From: Symbiodinium natans
Lineage: Eukaryota; Sar; Dinophyceae; Suessiales; Symbiodiniaceae
DNA length: 64,000 bases
Reading direction: 5' to 3'
NCBI GenBank assembly: GCA_905221605.1
Contig: CAJNDS010002434.1
Coordinates: 343,501-407,500, forward strand
Part shown: piece after piece, positions 11,692 to 24,367 of the stretch
How positions within the stretch are numbered: the stretch's first letter is position 1
Layout of the letters: each line of letters opens with the position of its first letter
Notes under the pieces: model-generated
Told to the model about the DNA's origin: nothing
The model's input: only the letters and a program-made list of their open reading frames with translations
Databases searched by the model: none
Position numbers and translations under genes: made by a program

Positions 11692-12743
11692 GCCTCTGAG
11701 AAGTTTGCCTCTGCAAAGTTTGCCTCTGCTTAAAGTGGGCTTTTCTAGTGTGGACCTTCAGCCGAGGGAGACTTTGCCGAGTCAGATCCGATTCACCACG
11801 CTGCAGCAGCTGCATCGATGCCACACCGCGAAGACCGTGAACCTGGACAGCATGGATTGAGTTTTTTCCCCGCGGCTTGCGGCCAGATGTCCCAGAGGAC
11901 ATCTTGCTATGGCTACTCACAAGGGGCAAAAACGACGACACCAAGACCAGAGCCACTACACCTCGAAGATCACTTTAGAAGTCGCAGCTCGCCGAGCATG
12001 CGGAGAGCATGTGGTGCAGTCTACGCAGTAGGATCCCTGCTCCGGCCGTCATGTGCTGGTGCCTTTCTAAAGAAGTGCCTTTCAGATACACCAGGCAAAT
12101 CTTGGCATCTGCCTCGCTTTGGAAAGGAAGAAAATCTTGCCTGAGCTAGCTGCTGCCTGTCAGCGCACATTCGTCATGGACATCATTGCAACATGTGAAT
12201 GAATCGCGAATCCGGTGATTGGTGGCTTCTCTCAGAACCATTTATCTGTAGGTTTGAGGAAGTTCAGAACATGTTTTGAACATCTTTGGGGGCCATCTTT
12301 GGGGTGTGCGCCTTCTTTGGAGTCCGTCTTGCTCCGCACCCCCCTTGGCCCCCGGCCATGCGGGCCAAGACCTCGGGCAGCGGCTGCCAAGGGTGGAGAG
12401 TGTGATGTCAAAATGTGGTAAAAATACGGTTAAACGGTATAAAGATGTATAAAGATGTACAAAGCATTTTGGGGGGCAACCTGGCAGTGGTGATCGAGTG
12501 CAGCTCCCGAGGGGCTTCGCGCCGCTTGCGTCCTGCTGCTTGCACACCTGGCCCTCTCGGTTCCTTGGTCTCGTCGTCCTTGTCTTGCGTGCACCATTTC
12601 TGAGCTATCCTGCTATGCTGAGAAGGGAAACTACCGTGAACTGCCACGCTGGTAAGGAGCCGCCTGAAACGGCCGCAGCAGAGACTGCAAAGGCCAGCAT
12701 GCCCTGGCACCACTGCGTAGTACTCCACTTGGCTGGTGAGCAG

Positions 12744-12923
12744 GGAGCCGCAGATGATGCGGACCTGGACCTTGATGACCTGGAGGGCGATGACGATGAG
12801 GACGACCTCGAGGCGTGTGAGGCTCTGACAAACTGTGTGGAACCATCTCGTTGCGTTGTCGAAGGTAGACGGCGCAAGCGAAGGAGGCAGCGCCTGAGCC
12901 TTCCAACTGCTGTCATGACATGA
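12744..12923 (+). CDS. Acidic, low-complexity exon
   Basis: After a GAGCAG acceptor the frame opens with GAADDADLDLDDL and a run of Asp/Glu, then a short basic stretch (GRRRKRRRQR), and ends at TGA. Asp/Glu blocks followed by Lys/Arg are typical of nuclear or RNA-associated linkers. There is no domain and the gene is not identified. Confidence 0.25.
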   Translation, partial: GAADDADLDLDDLEGDDDEDDLEACEALTNCVEPSRCVVEGRRRKRRRQRLSLPTAVMT

Positions 12924-14788
12924 CTGTCCTCCAAGAATCAGGAGAGCCTGAAGCGGACGATTTCGACAAGGATGTGGCAACCGTGGCAAGCCAGCACTTG
13001 ATGTACACTATATCCCGTTCGCAGGACATGCCAGAGGAAGATCGCACCATGCGAATGAAGATCTGCCTTGCAGGCGGATGTGTTTCTGCCCTTGAAGCCT
13101 TGGCTCCACTGGCATCCTATTGACATGTCGGTGAGCGTTGGGGGCGCCTGCGCACAGGTTTGTTTGGGATCTAGGGCAGGGTGCTTGGGGAAGGTGCGGG
13201 AGCCTGCGGCTTTCTGCGATCAGAGTAAGTGTTTCCGTTCTGCCATTCCAGTTGCTGGATGCAGCACTCGGCGCCCTGAAATCATCTTGCACGAATGCAC
13301 CTGCGAATTGTCCAATCGGCGTTTCCTCTGCAGCTAGCTCTAGCAACTTGTTTTCGCTCTTGTTTATGACATTGCCTCTGTGCGTGCGTGCGCGTCAAAA
13401 CCGTCTTGACCATCAGGTCCAAGAAATCGGGGATTTGAGGTATGGTGGTGGGTGGACGGGCACCGGCGACATGCATGGCTGCATCCATTCCAATTATGTC
13501 AGGCAAACAGGTCAATGACACCCTAGAAGCTGTGCTTTCGTCAGCGAGAGAGAAGAAGGGAGACGGAGCGCGAGGTAGGCAGCCGCCAGAACACATTAGA
13601 TGGAAGCGTGGCGGAGACGTCGGAGAAGAGCGTGGCTGCGTCCGCCCGAGTAAAGCCTGACATGATCGTCTGCCAATCCTCTGCGCCATTGAATTTGCAA
13701 ATGTGCGAAGAAACGAGCGCTTGCACCAAGTCTTCTTAAACCTGCGATTCGTGGAGTCTGTGCCGTGACCTTTTGGTATCTGTTGTTGCATACCTTTGCG
13801 ACTGTTGTCTCTGGGTCGAGAGGAACGTGGTGTGGAAAGTTGAGATGAACCCTTGCCTGCCTTGTGCGCATATCTCTAAATCGAGATGCAGGTTGGGATG
13901 TTTCACCACCTCCGATATTCCTGTGCCAAAACACCCCCCCCTCCCCCCCTCGCCGCCGCCCCCGGCAACGGTGCAAGCGCTTTCGCGAACACAACGACCT
14001 GTTCTGATTCTGTCAGCCAGCTTTGGGGTTTTTGGCTTTAGGTTCTAGGGCTTGCTGGATCTTTGTGTTATATATTCCGATTATAACTTGGACGCATCGG
14101 GATATCCGGCCGTCCACAGCTATTTTGACCAGAGTCCCAGAGTCAGATCATCGCAGGTGCTATGGCGAGGCGCCATTCCGTTACCTTTTTTTGATGGGTT
14201 GGGGAGAGAAAGAAAGAATGTGGAATACGCTGGACAAGCGCAGGTTACATACACACTCTGAGGAGGTCTCGCAGCTGGCCGCGCAGCCTCTCAGCACAAT
14301 TAGGGGAGATGCATGGCTTGCTCACTCGCCACATTTCACGAGCAGGAAGTTGCAACAGCAGCAAAGCTCGGTTAAGGCTTGCCGAGCGGGGCCTGAACAA
14401 GCAGCAGGCTGCGATCTGTCATCATCATGTCTCTCATGTTGCAGATATGGCTATGAGCTTGCCCTCCAGGCCATGAACTCGATCTTCTATACCTGGATGA
14501 TAACGTGTGGCACTTAGAGCCAGTACACAGCACATCGCGGCACCAGCAACCTGCGACTCGCATCTTCCCAGCCTTCTGACTCGGCCAAGCAAATGTGAGA
14601 TTGGCATTCTCGACAGCATACTTTGCTTTCGAGCTCCACTTGCGCGCCATGTCATGCTCCAGCTTTACTCTAACAACAAGCGAGAACACAAGAAGCGAAT
14701 CGCCCGAAATAATGCCACTAAGACAATGAGATCAGTGACATTCACGCAGCGCCGATTTATTAGGAAGGCTCAGTTGTGAAGCCGCTGG

Positions 14789-16076
14789 ATGTTGCGCTAC
14801 CAAAGCAGTGGCACTTTTCGCCGGCGGGCCAGCGCAGGCTGGCTCCACAAGTCAAGAAGATGGCTCGCAACGGGAGTTTTTTCACTCTTCACAGGAATCC
14901 TGATCGTTGGAGTTTGCAGAGGGCCCGTTGCATTTGCCGTGCCTTCTCGCCGTGGACTCCTTAAGGCCTTTTCTGGCCTTGGCCTTCTCTGCGCAGAGGG
15001 GGCAGCCTACGCGGAGGTCACCATCTCGCCCACAGAGCTCCCGCCTCGGAACGCGCGGAAAGACGAGGAGTTTGCAAAGGGCATGGCGTATGGCATGATT
15101 GACTACGAGCGTGCGGTGTCAAAGAAGAAGCGTGCCCTATTTGCCAAGCTCTGGGGCCTGCTCCCATCAAACCCTGTGGTCGTAGAGGTTGGGATCGGCA
15201 GCTTCCCAAATGCTCTGTACTTCGGGTCCCGAAACGCACCCAGATCTATGGACATCGTGGGTGTGGATCCCAACGAGTTCATGGAGCCTTACGCCATGGA
15301 GAATGCCAAGAAAGCCGGCCTTCTGGACGCGGAGCGTCAGAACGTGCTGCGCTTCACAAAGGGCATCGCCGAGGCTCTGCCCTTGGAAAGCCACAGCGCC
15401 GATGCGGCACCTCCGCTGCACATAAAGGCTGGACACAGCAGGGGCACAACACAAAGTTAAGATGAGTGAAGTGGTTTATGACAACAAGGAAGCGCAGACA
15501 TGCTGTGTCATGCTGCTGGCCTTGCAGCCGAGCACTTTCTGGCAAAGCCTGCATATAGCCTGCTTATCATCTTGACTTCTGAGGTTAGGGCGCTTCTTGT
15601 TTCTATTAGACTGAACAACAGGGTGCCTGTGTTGCCTTAGTCTTCAACAGAACGAAGCGCCTCCACCTGTTCCCTACGTCCGCAGGAGATCCCCCAATTA
15701 CGTCGCTGAAGCATGCTTGGAAAATAGTTCGCACATGGGAAACCAATTTCTGTCACTCGCTCAGGTCATCTGTACGCTGACCCTGTGCTCCGTCTCCAAT
15801 CCTGACCATGCTGTATCTGAAATCCGTCGTGTTCTGAAGCCTGGAGGCCAGTATTTATTTGTGGAGCATGTTCTGTCTGAAACTAACGGGTTTATCGCCA
15901 CCGCACAGAAGCTGGCCACTCCAGACCACGTGGCATCTGCCGATGGGTGTCACTTCGACCGCCGCAGTCTACAGAACATCCAAGCTGGTGGCTTTTCAAA
16001 CGTAGATGCAGAGTATTTCGAGCTCGAGAACTGCGGCTTTCTGAATCCTACCGTTGCTGGTATCGCAACTGCTTGA
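14789..16076 (+). CDS. METTL7-like SAM methyltransferase, plastid/thylakoid leader
   Basis: Two exons, 14789-15406 and 15765-16076, joined in phase by a GC-donor intron, give about 309 residues. The start is the ATG at 14789. The catalytic part has VVEVGIGSFPNALYF (SAM motif I), IVGVDPNEFMEPYA (acidic loop), GIAEALPLESHSADA, then after the junction VICTLTLCSVSNPD, RRVLKPGGQYLFVEHV and a C-terminal GGF. This order matches the METTL7/TMT1 family of membrane-linked methyltransferases, which in animals methylate thiols; the substrate here is unknown. The first 70 residues are unusual. A hydrophobic stretch is followed by VPSRRGLLKAFSGLGLLC and an AYA site, which looks like a twin-arginine (Tat) lumen signal behind a plastid leader. 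I infer a thylakoid-lumen or plastid location. The gene looks intact. Confidence 0.85.
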
Positions 16077-16197
16077 ATGATGAAAACTCGGCATCAGTTT
16101 AGTGCAGCCTCGCCGGCCTACAAGCGAATCCATACAAGCAACAGCGTGCTTCGCCAGCGTTGACCTGGTAGTGCACTGTGTGTAGCACGTTGCTCAG

Positions 16198-17604
16198 GTG
16201 CTATGTCAAAATCCCAGATGCGGATGCCAAAGCCGCAGCGGATGGCAATTCTGACGTGTTGAAGGAGTTGCGTGCTCCCTCTGTATGAACGTGGCACCTT
16301 GTATTTGCATGCTGCGAAGGACGCGCAGCTTTATGAGCCACCAGCGAAGGCACCGTAAGTGCACCGCGCTCTGCATTCATGCTTTCCAGCTTTCCTGCAG
16401 CCTGGGCCAGGCCTCCAATAGACAGTGGGCCTTGCTGGAGACTGTGCTGAAGGAGACGCCACGTTAGCGGCTTTCAAGGGCAGATGAGGGCATGTAAAAG
16501 TGTGGGGGCTCTCTTCTCATCCTAAATTTGTGATCATGCTCCTCAGACTGCAGCTGCACAGGAGCACGTGGAGAAGCAGCAAGAGGCAATGAAGAAGCAG
16601 GAGCAGCAGAAGGCCACAACTCCACCGCAGCTTTCACACATTGCCCAGGAAAACAGCCTGTTTTGGCCAGTTTTGGCAGGCCCAGGGCCAGAGCCAGCAA
16701 TCACGACCGGGTGCAGGCCATCAGCCGAACACCCCGAAAATAAAAGCAGCTCTGAGAAAACCTTGGCTCAGTAATTGGCGTTCGGACGTTGTCGTCAGGC
16801 CAAGCTCCGCAGGAGGACCTCGGCAAGTGCATCCAAGTACTGCTTTCTGTGACATGACATGCGACATGCTCAAAGTCCTTTGTTTTGTCGTGGTCAATGG
16901 ATGTCGCGCCAGCAGTGCCGCAAGCACAAAAGAATTCCAAAGCGATCTATATAGGTCGATGTTCTGCGTATAGCTTCGGGCTTTAGAGATGTGGTTCAGG
17001 CTCTTGTTCACGTTTCGCTCTCCCCAACTTTTTTCTCTTGGGCCATCCTCTTGATGAAGGCTACTGAAGCCTTGCATAAGCCCCGAGACTCAATGTTTCG
17101 TTCCAGTCCGCTGGGCCAGCGGTACAAAACAAATGTTTTCGTGCGTAAACCGGAGGAGCGGTTACAAGCCCCTACACTACCTACTGGTTCTGAGGGGATC
17201 GGGAACTTGGAACCTCGTGTCGGTTGCAGTTGCACCTAGGTCCCAAAGTCCGAATTCCACCAAGAACGAGCAGGCACAACAAGTTGCCCGAGATGATTTC
17301 AAGCCTGCGAGGAACACCCGAGCCCTGGCTCAGGAAGCAAGGCGCTTCCGTGTGCAATTGACTGCCTCACTTGTGCTTGTTGGTGTGCCGTCTTCTTGCT
17401 GCAGCTGTTCTGCGTAATGCTGGGCACAAGACAAGTATAGACAAGTCAAGCCGCCAGCTGTACATGCTCTTGGCGCTTGGCTTCATCTTCGGGATCATCG
17501 GACTTGGAATAATGCTCCTCATGCAGAAGGACAGTTGTGCTTGCTGCTGTTCGGCATGGTGCTTTTCAGCAGAGCCAATCTCAGAGGCAGCATGCATGAC
17601 ATGA
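16198..17604 (+). CDS. Coiled-coil protein with C-terminal membrane segment, exons
   Basis: Exon-like pieces in order: about 16198-16288 (CYVKIPDADAKAAADG), about 16546-16640 (AQEHVEKQQEAMKKQEQQKA, a strong coiled-coil pattern) and a last exon at 17405-17604. The last exon follows a GCAG acceptor and reads NAGHKTSIDKSSRQLYM, then MLLALGFIFGIIGLGIMLLM, a single membrane-spanning stretch, and ends at TGA. A coiled coil just before a C-terminal anchor is the plan of SNAREs such as Sec20 or Use1, but I cannot identify a SNARE zero-layer residue. Whether all the pieces form one gene is inference. Confidence 0.4.
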
Positions 17605-19124
17605 AGGAGCAAAGCGAAAGAAATGAAAGAGATAGAAAAAAGGATAAAAAGGCGCGAGACTCTTACGCTGGAGCCACACCACAGCATACTACACCTGCCA
17701 CTGCCACAGGCATCGAAGAAAAAGGCGTAGCGGATGCGCCATTGAATAGTCTCACTGTTTGTGTCCCCGCGGTGGTGGGGCGAGTAGTTCTTTACTCGGG
17801 GAGTTGGGATCGTAGCTTGTGCTTGATGCTGCCTGAATGGCCAAAGACAGCTATCACCACGCAGAGAGTGAGAAAGGATCACCCCCACCTGCGTGTTTAT
17901 TATGCACTTACTTGGTGCGGGCACAACACAGTTTGTGCCGCTTGGGTCCCCACGACGTGGGCACGTAGTGAAGACCTGACAATTTCCTCGTTGCTGTCGG
18001 CTCTGATGTCTCAGACGATCGGGGTTCTGTGTTGGAAAGTTAGCCATCTGTGATGCTTTGATATGCATATACCTGGCTGTGTAGCTGACAAGGTAAGTGG
18101 GCACGTAGTTGAGACTAGTAGCTGCAGCAGTACCTGGCTGCCTGCACACATTCTTTCTGAATCATGTCCGAACCCCAGTATGCTGAAATCAAGGCATTCT
18201 AGCTGTTGCAGGAATGTCGGTGCTTCCTGTCTCGCAGGTCCAACAGTTTGGCTTCGGCACGCATGGCCAGCGCGGGGCAGGACACGTGCAGAGGAGATCA
18301 GAAACTGCCCTCCACTTTCAGATTGTCCAGGCCATGCCACTCGAGGCGGCTCGAAATCGAAGTACGTCAGCTCGGCAAGCTTTGATTCTTTTGTTTCTTC
18401 TGATTTCTGCCAAAGTCTTTGTGGATTGGTTGTGGCTTCCTTTCTATCTGCCAGGGCCATGATCCACAAGCTGCATGTCTTGGAGGACAAGTGCCCCCGT
18501 CACCGGTAGCCACGAAGAGCATTGATGGCGACATGCAGCTGCTCCACCCCCAACGTTTCTCGAGGGCGATTAAGACACGAGACTCTCTTCCAGGTTCCCT
18601 AAGCTGATCTCTCGTTCATGGGCTGCGCCAGGTACGTGAATGAATGGTCGCAGAGGATCGATCTCGAGGCCATGGGACCTAAAGATTGCTTGCTCCATGG
18701 ACGCCTAGACCCCAAAGAGCATGACGACTCGGTCTGATCGCAGTCGTTGAAGCGGCTAGAGTGGACTAGATCAACATCTCCCCCATGGCAGGTCAAATCC
18801 AAAGGCGACATGGGCCAGCACGTCGTGCAGGCTGCCAGTTCCCGGCATTCATCAGGCCACAGTGAAGAATCCAACTTGTCACAGGCACAGCACCAGTGGG
18901 AGAAGAGCCGCGAGCCTTGCCCACAGATACCCATGCAGCTTTGAAAAAGATGTGACGGACCAAACAAGTGCCATGCTGAAGCTGCTTTGTCAAGATCAGG
19001 AGTCAAGTGCCGCACGCAACAAAGAAAGGTAGCAACAACACCATTCGAGAACGGTCACCAGCGGTGCATTGTCTACGTTCTCAGCCCAAGCAACGCTGCT
19101 TAAATCGAATCCCCTGCGTCCGCC
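17605..19124. other. No assigned gene, one exon-like opening
   Basis: An opening at about 18931-19028 reads EKDVTDQTSAMLKLLCQDQE and ends at an AAAG/GT donor, so it may be an exon of an unseen gene. The rest holds nothing I can support. Confidence 0.35.
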
Positions 19125-20379
19125 ATGGCTTTGCTGCCTTGTGGCGGCAGGGTGTCCGTTAAGCCGCCAGCATCCCAACACATCCCACACATCCAACACC
19201 ATGCGGAGATCAATGCACGTAACTCTTCAAGGGAACAAAGGCTGGCACGATCCTGGCTTCTGGCAGCGCTGCCGGCGGCTGCTGCTTCCCTTGGACCATC
19301 CCGACTCCAAAGGTGTCGGAGCTTTAGGAGCTTTCGGACCTTATGCCAGGCAGGGGCAACAGAGGCAGAGGACTCCGAGGTGCCCCGCCGAGCTGCAGTG
19401 GCGGTTCTTGGCAGCGCCTTGACCATCGCAGGGGTTGATGCCTCCCTCCGAGCTTCGGACGAGAGATACGCTGCACTCGGCACCATTTTAGCACCTGCGC
19501 CATACAAGGAAACGCTGCGGACCGAACTCGTTCCGGGAAAAATCTGGGGCTTCGAACAGTGCATAGCGCTTGCATCTGTCTCGACCAACATACGAATGAC
19601 GGCCGTCAAGTTGCGGAGTGGCGCCCTGTGGGTTTCCGCACCGATCGCGCCAACACGGCAGTGCTTGCGGCTTCTGGACGAGCTTGGCGAGGTGGCGCAT
19701 CTGGTGGTGCCATCCACAGCTTTGGAGCACAAAGCTTCCCTCGCGGAATTCTCGCGCACTTACCCGAAAGCCACAATCTGGGCCACGCCTGGGCAAGCTC
19801 CCCCCATCACTGTACCAAGCAACAGCCGCATTCTGGGTCAGGGCCCCGCCCCAGTTTGGGCCGACGAGCTCGACTGCAAAGTCTTCTTCGTGGAGCCACC
19901 TGTGACGGACACCTTCGCTGAGGCGGTCTTCTTCCACAAGGAAACCCGCAGCCTGTTGGTCACAGATTGCGCCCTCAAGCTCCCAGCAATGCCACCAAAA
20001 ATCCTGGAAAGCTACGGGTACGATGGGACTCCCGGGCCCATCACGCTAGATCAGTGGAGGCCAGGTCCAAGTGGAGCATCCCACTGTGGCATCCCAGATC
20101 CACAGTGCGAGTTTGGTAGACCTTGCCAGGTACAAGGCGATCGCCTTCGATTTCGTAACAGGGCGGAACCAGGACGAGAAGGCTCGCGCTCCGGGCCTGC
20201 CCGTGCAGGCGCTAAAGTCTAGTTCTGTTGGCAGAAGATCTACGCTGAATCCGCTGATCTACAAGCAGCTGACCACGCGTTCAGATGCATTGGCCACCCT
20301 AAAACCCAGACTTAGACCTCGTCCTAAACTCGAAACTGCCGTTCAGTCTAAGCCAAAAATCCAAGCTCTTGGCCGGTGA
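19125..20379 (+). CDS. DUF4336 protein, plastid leader
   Basis: The first exon runs from the ATG at 19125 to 20059. A GC-donor intron (20060-20129) joins it in phase to a second exon open to 20379. The conserved DUF4336 blocks are WGFEQCIALASVSTNIRMT, VKLRSGALWVSAPIAPT, LLDELGEVAHLVVPS, LEHKASLAEFSRTYPKA and IWATPGQAPP. This family, found in cyanobacteria, algae and plants, has a metallo-beta-lactamase-like fold and no settled reaction. The first 115 residues form a leader. It includes VPRRAAVAVLGSALTIAGVDA, a twin-arginine followed by a hydrophobic stretch, so plastid and possibly lumenal targeting is likely. The C-terminal 50 residues after the RNQDEKA region look less conserved, and another intron may be hidden there. 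Confidence 0.8.
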
Positions 20380-23300
20380 GGATTTTGCAGCACTTTCACG
20401 ACCAGCAGCTTTGGTTAACCCACTGCCTGGGCCTATGGGGGTTGCTGCGAAGTTTTGACCCTGGGAGTTGCTCATGGCTACGGGAATCAAGGGAGTCACG
20501 GGATGTTGAAAAGAGGCTGCGGTTCATCGTGTACCGGCGTTGTCCGGAGCAAGCAGCCGCCAGAGCCTCAGGTCGGAACAGATTCCGTTCCGAGCTTGTT
20601 TTGGGGGGAAGCTCCATCACATGTTGTGACGAGGCCTGGGTCAAAGATGTCGCAAGGCGCGTCTTGAGAATCATTATCGCACGAAGCTAATCGCCGAAGG
20701 ATGCCTGAATTGCTTAGTTGCAAGGCTTGTCATTGCGTGGTGTCGAAGCCATGATCGCGCGTGAAGTTGACGTTCTTTGATGCAGGTGGCCGTTTGTCCG
20801 CATCATCCCAGCACATTTGCAGGTGCCCTTCCCTTTTTCACGTGAACCGGTCAAAGAGAAATTTGTCAACAAGTTGCCTAGCGGGCCTAGCGCAAGGCAC
20901 CCTTTGACTGCACACCAGCTCAATTCTTGGAGGCTCTCCCATGAGCTGCGGTAGCATGCAAGAAGTCGAAACCGACAATAGACGTCTATTGCCAGGCGTT
21001 CGGCTTCCTCTTCGGTAAGAAGACCTCCTGGGAGCCAGAGGAGACTCATTACGTCGATCGATCTGCCCAGAAGTTGTTTAAGACATCGGCTCTCACGGAT
21101 TGAAAGAAATTTGCACCGTTGCCCCAGCAGCTGCAATACGCGTTGCTCGCAACAGCCCGAAGCATGTGAGGCTGAACAATGAATAAACATGATGAACCAC
21201 GGACTCGACAGACTCCTGCCGAGACCACACAGCATCGGCACTTACTTTCAAAAAGTGCCCGACTACTCTGCTGACTCAGCAGGAGACTCATGGGATCTAG
21301 GCGCCTGGGGAAGCAGAAGCACTGCCCTCCCACGGCCGCGTGCAGCTGTACACGACCCGTCAAGCCCTATGAGAAGAAGAAAGGAAGACAGCTCCGGTGT
21401 GCGGGCATTGGTGAGTTCACAGCTCCAGTCAGGGTGGCGGAGAAGGCGGCTGGGAGGGCAGCGCCCAGCAACCTATCCAGTCCATCCGTCCGTGTATCCA
21501 AGAGAGCTCCCATGCAAGACAGGCGGCTTCCGGGTCGAGGAGGTCCGCTTCGATATCAGTGCCCGCACAAATCGCGTGCACGCCTTCGACTTGCGGCTGG
21601 CGCGCAGGGAAGGTACGCACTTGGCTCCGTCGCCGGCTTCACTTCGCACAACAACCAACGACTCATCAAACTCGGAAAATCTAGTAAAGTCGCGTGCTCG
21701 GCATGAATTCCGGCGCCAGAGGCTAGCCACGGAGACCCACAGCATTCCCATGACCCGGAGCATGGCATGATGCCGCTGTGGAGCAATTGTTGAACCGTTT
21801 AACCTGTACTCTACCTCGTTTAGAAGCCACGAGAAGCCGGTGCAGCCAGTGCTCTACAAACTGAAGTTGATCGTAGCCGCGTTGCCTGCCTCGGCCGAAA
21901 GCCGTAGGACGAACAGTTGGCCTTCCTGCGCGGAGTTCGTGACATAGTCGGAGGCGCTACGGAGATAGACTGCCCTACCGTCTGGACACATGCTTCATCA
22001 GTCTTAGCAGCTTGCAGAACAATCATGCTGACTATGACCATGCTGAATGCCCTGTGAGGTCCAACCTTCTGAAGGTAGCGGACTTTGGCAGGTGGAGCGC
22101 AAAACGCGCACATCGCTGCTTTTTCGACAGAGTGGACCCCATGAATACACAAGTGCATGGAAAGCTTGGGGTAGCCTTGCGAGCACTTGCGGTGTATAGC
22201 ACATCACCTGCCATCACCAAAATGGGTGGTTGGGACTTCCCGACTCTATAGACTCTATATTGACATTATAAACCTGTGCGTGAGCAGCCTAAAAAAGATG
22301 GTGGTCGCAGCCCGGGCTCATGTCAGCGGTTCAGCATGGTGCAAATGCCGGAAATGTCGGATGCAGGCGATTTCGTACCCGAAACGAGATGTGGGCAGCG
22401 CGCGCAGAGGCAGCACACCAGTGGCGGCAGTTTCAAGGCCCATGCAAAGAGGTGTTGATAGTCATGAGCTGTAGAAAGCCTCAGAGCATGGTTGTGGCGC
22501 AACTGCACACATGTGCGAATTTGTGCGACCTTAATTTCAGGAGTCCGAAACACTGAAGCAAACTCGGGACCAAATAGCACCGTCGCCGTGGTTTTGAGTT
22601 TATGTCCAGGGAGGCCTCCCTGGTTCAGCATTCTCTGCGCGACTCCAATTTCGAGCACGTAAGGAATGCAGATGCATCCAGGCACCATCACCATAGACAT
22701 TGCCATAATCGACCCGATTGCGCACGTGCCCACTGCGCCAACACTCGCTTATGTTCCAAATTGCGCGCGCACGTGACAATTGCACCAGCACATGCGATAA
22801 TTGCACCAGCTTTGCGCTGGACGCCCTGCGCACTGCGACATTCTAAGCGAACGTCATCGAATGTCAGCTCCTCTGAGCTATCGCAATTCACAAGAGGAAG
22901 ATGCACGTGAATTGAAATTTCACCCAAAAGCATACGATTGACCGCACTCTCACGCTGTCTTGGTCACACAAGCATACACTCACATGCCCTGGCCAGCTCA
23001 GCGGAAGTTCAACAAGTGTGCCAGCGCGGTCGCATTGTACGAGCAGAAGATGACGGACTACGATGCCTGGTGTTGCCGGCCTCTTCAAAGTTGGCACATG
23101 TAAGCTGTGAGTTTTAAGTGCCCTTGTACGACAATTGCTATGCCAGGCGTGATCGGATAATGGAAGCACCAAGAACAGAGATCGCAAGGTGCTCGCCCAG
23201 CTTATCTCCGGCTATTGGTTGAGTTTGCGTTAGCTGCATGTCCAGCTACGCACTCCGCATGTTAAGACCAGGCGGCGCGATTGGCTAGCAGCTCAACAGG

Positions 23301-23540
23301 GGAGCTCGTTGGCAAGCCCCTTAGAATCTTGGTGGCGCGCACAGCACCAGCCATGACCAAACAGCATTGAGGTCGAAGTCGACAAGTACCACAAAAGTCG
23401 ATTGGGGTAGAGCACAGTGGATTCGTGATCTTGATAGAGCCTCATAGAGACAGACCACACTTGAGTTGAATGAGAGACAGATCACGCGAGACAGTTGTCT
23501 GCTGCATCCCACCTTGTGTTTCACCTGCTTTCCCTTCAAG
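20380..23540. other. Little coding evidence
   Basis: Only the ORF at 21189-21770, listed separately, is long. Degenerate CCCTAAA-like sequence is present at about 20300. Around 22760-22810 a 12-base unit (AATTGCACCAGC) occurs twice. No domain was recognised. Confidence 0.35.
21189..21770 (+). CDS. Hypothetical protein ORF
   Basis: An ATG-initiated frame of 193 residues, basic and Ser/Arg-rich. The stretch GGFRVEEVRFDISARTNRVH looks like folded protein, but the opposite strand is also open here, so coding is uncertain. No family was recognised. Confidence 0.25.
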   Translation: MMNHGLDRLLPRPHSIGTYFQKVPDYSADSAGDSWDLGAWGSRSTALPRPRAAVHDPSSPMRRRKEDSSGVRALVSSQLQSGWRRRRLGGQRPATYPVHPSVYPRELPCKTGGFRVEEVRFDISARTNRVHAFDLRLARREGTHLAPSPASLRTTTNDSSNSENLVKSRARHEFRRQRLATETHSIPMTRSMA

Positions 23541-24367
23541 AATTGAAGGAGGACAAGCAGCTGATAGCATCTGACCAAGACGAAAGCCGCACGCAAGCAC
23601 AGGAGCTGTATGGAGCTTTGAGACAACCTCAAATGCCTCAAACAACTAGGGCATGTGCAGCATGCCTCCTGTGTGCTTGGCCCGCAGCATCGCATCTTTC
23701 GGCAATGCTGGAAGAAACAAGCGAAGATGGCAAACGAAGACAGAAGACATCCCATTATCTATCAGATTCTTTTTGAGAGATCGCCGGCATATCATACCGG
23801 AACTGTGCCAATGAAACCGATGCCGTCGATCCAGAGCATTGCCTGGCCCTTACTAGTCCCTCACCTCTTCTGCGGGCGTGGTGACACGGTGCACACGGCT
23901 TCTTGCGTAAAGCCGCTGCAGTAGAGTAGTAGAGAGAGTTTACATGACTCCGTGGGCCAGACAAGCATGCATGGCCAGGTCGCTGTTTTCCTCCTGGCGA
24001 TACGCTTTGCCAGCTGTGATGTGGACCCTGTGATGAACAATACCAAGGAGGCAGGATCTTTCGGCGAAGCTGCGCACATTGAGCATGAGGAAGTATAAGG
24101 AGCTTTAAAGAAATGAACGAGCCTTGTGCCCGTCTGGTTGCTCCGAGGCAGGGCGAGTGCAGGGACCAAACCGGACAAACTCGACGAACTCCTCAAACAC
24201 GTCCAACACCTCGGGAATCTTGGAGGTGCTGATGTGGTTCCTGTGCTCCTTGCAGAGAGTGCCTCTTTAGGCTCGTTCAAAGAGTTCCTTGGTTTCAACA
24301 GGAGGTCATGGACATGGAATCTCAACCCATGCTGGGCATGGCTTTGGGTGGGCTGGCCTCGGCCTGA
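23541..24367 (+). CDS. Unidentified gene, three or four exons
   Basis: Exon-like openings on the + strand follow in order: ELKEDKQLIASDQDESRTQAQ at 23543-23650 (helical), AIRFASCDVDPVMNNTKEAG at about 23995-24092 with a GAA/GTATAAG donor, then KPDKLDELLKHVQHLGNLGG and LGSFKEFLGF at about 24165-24292, and EVMDMESQPMLGMALGGLA up to a TGA at 24365-24367. The last two overlap in different frames at CAACAG, so either a splice or an indel joins them. I do not recognise the protein. A long minus-strand frame across the same DNA is judged a shadow. Confidence 0.35.

Larger units (their letters stand above)
11170..14788. other. Mostly non-coding, scattered exon-like openings
   Basis: Apart from the short TTTAGGG repeat and the acidic exon listed separately, nothing can be assigned. 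An opening at about 11877-11950 containing PDVPEDILLWLLTRGK could be an exon. A C-rich tract lies at 13936-13960. Confidence 0.35.

Noticed and set aside
17367-18149. Minus-strand ORF of 260 residues
   Set aside because: Opposite the membrane-segment exon; no family features and low-complexity composition.
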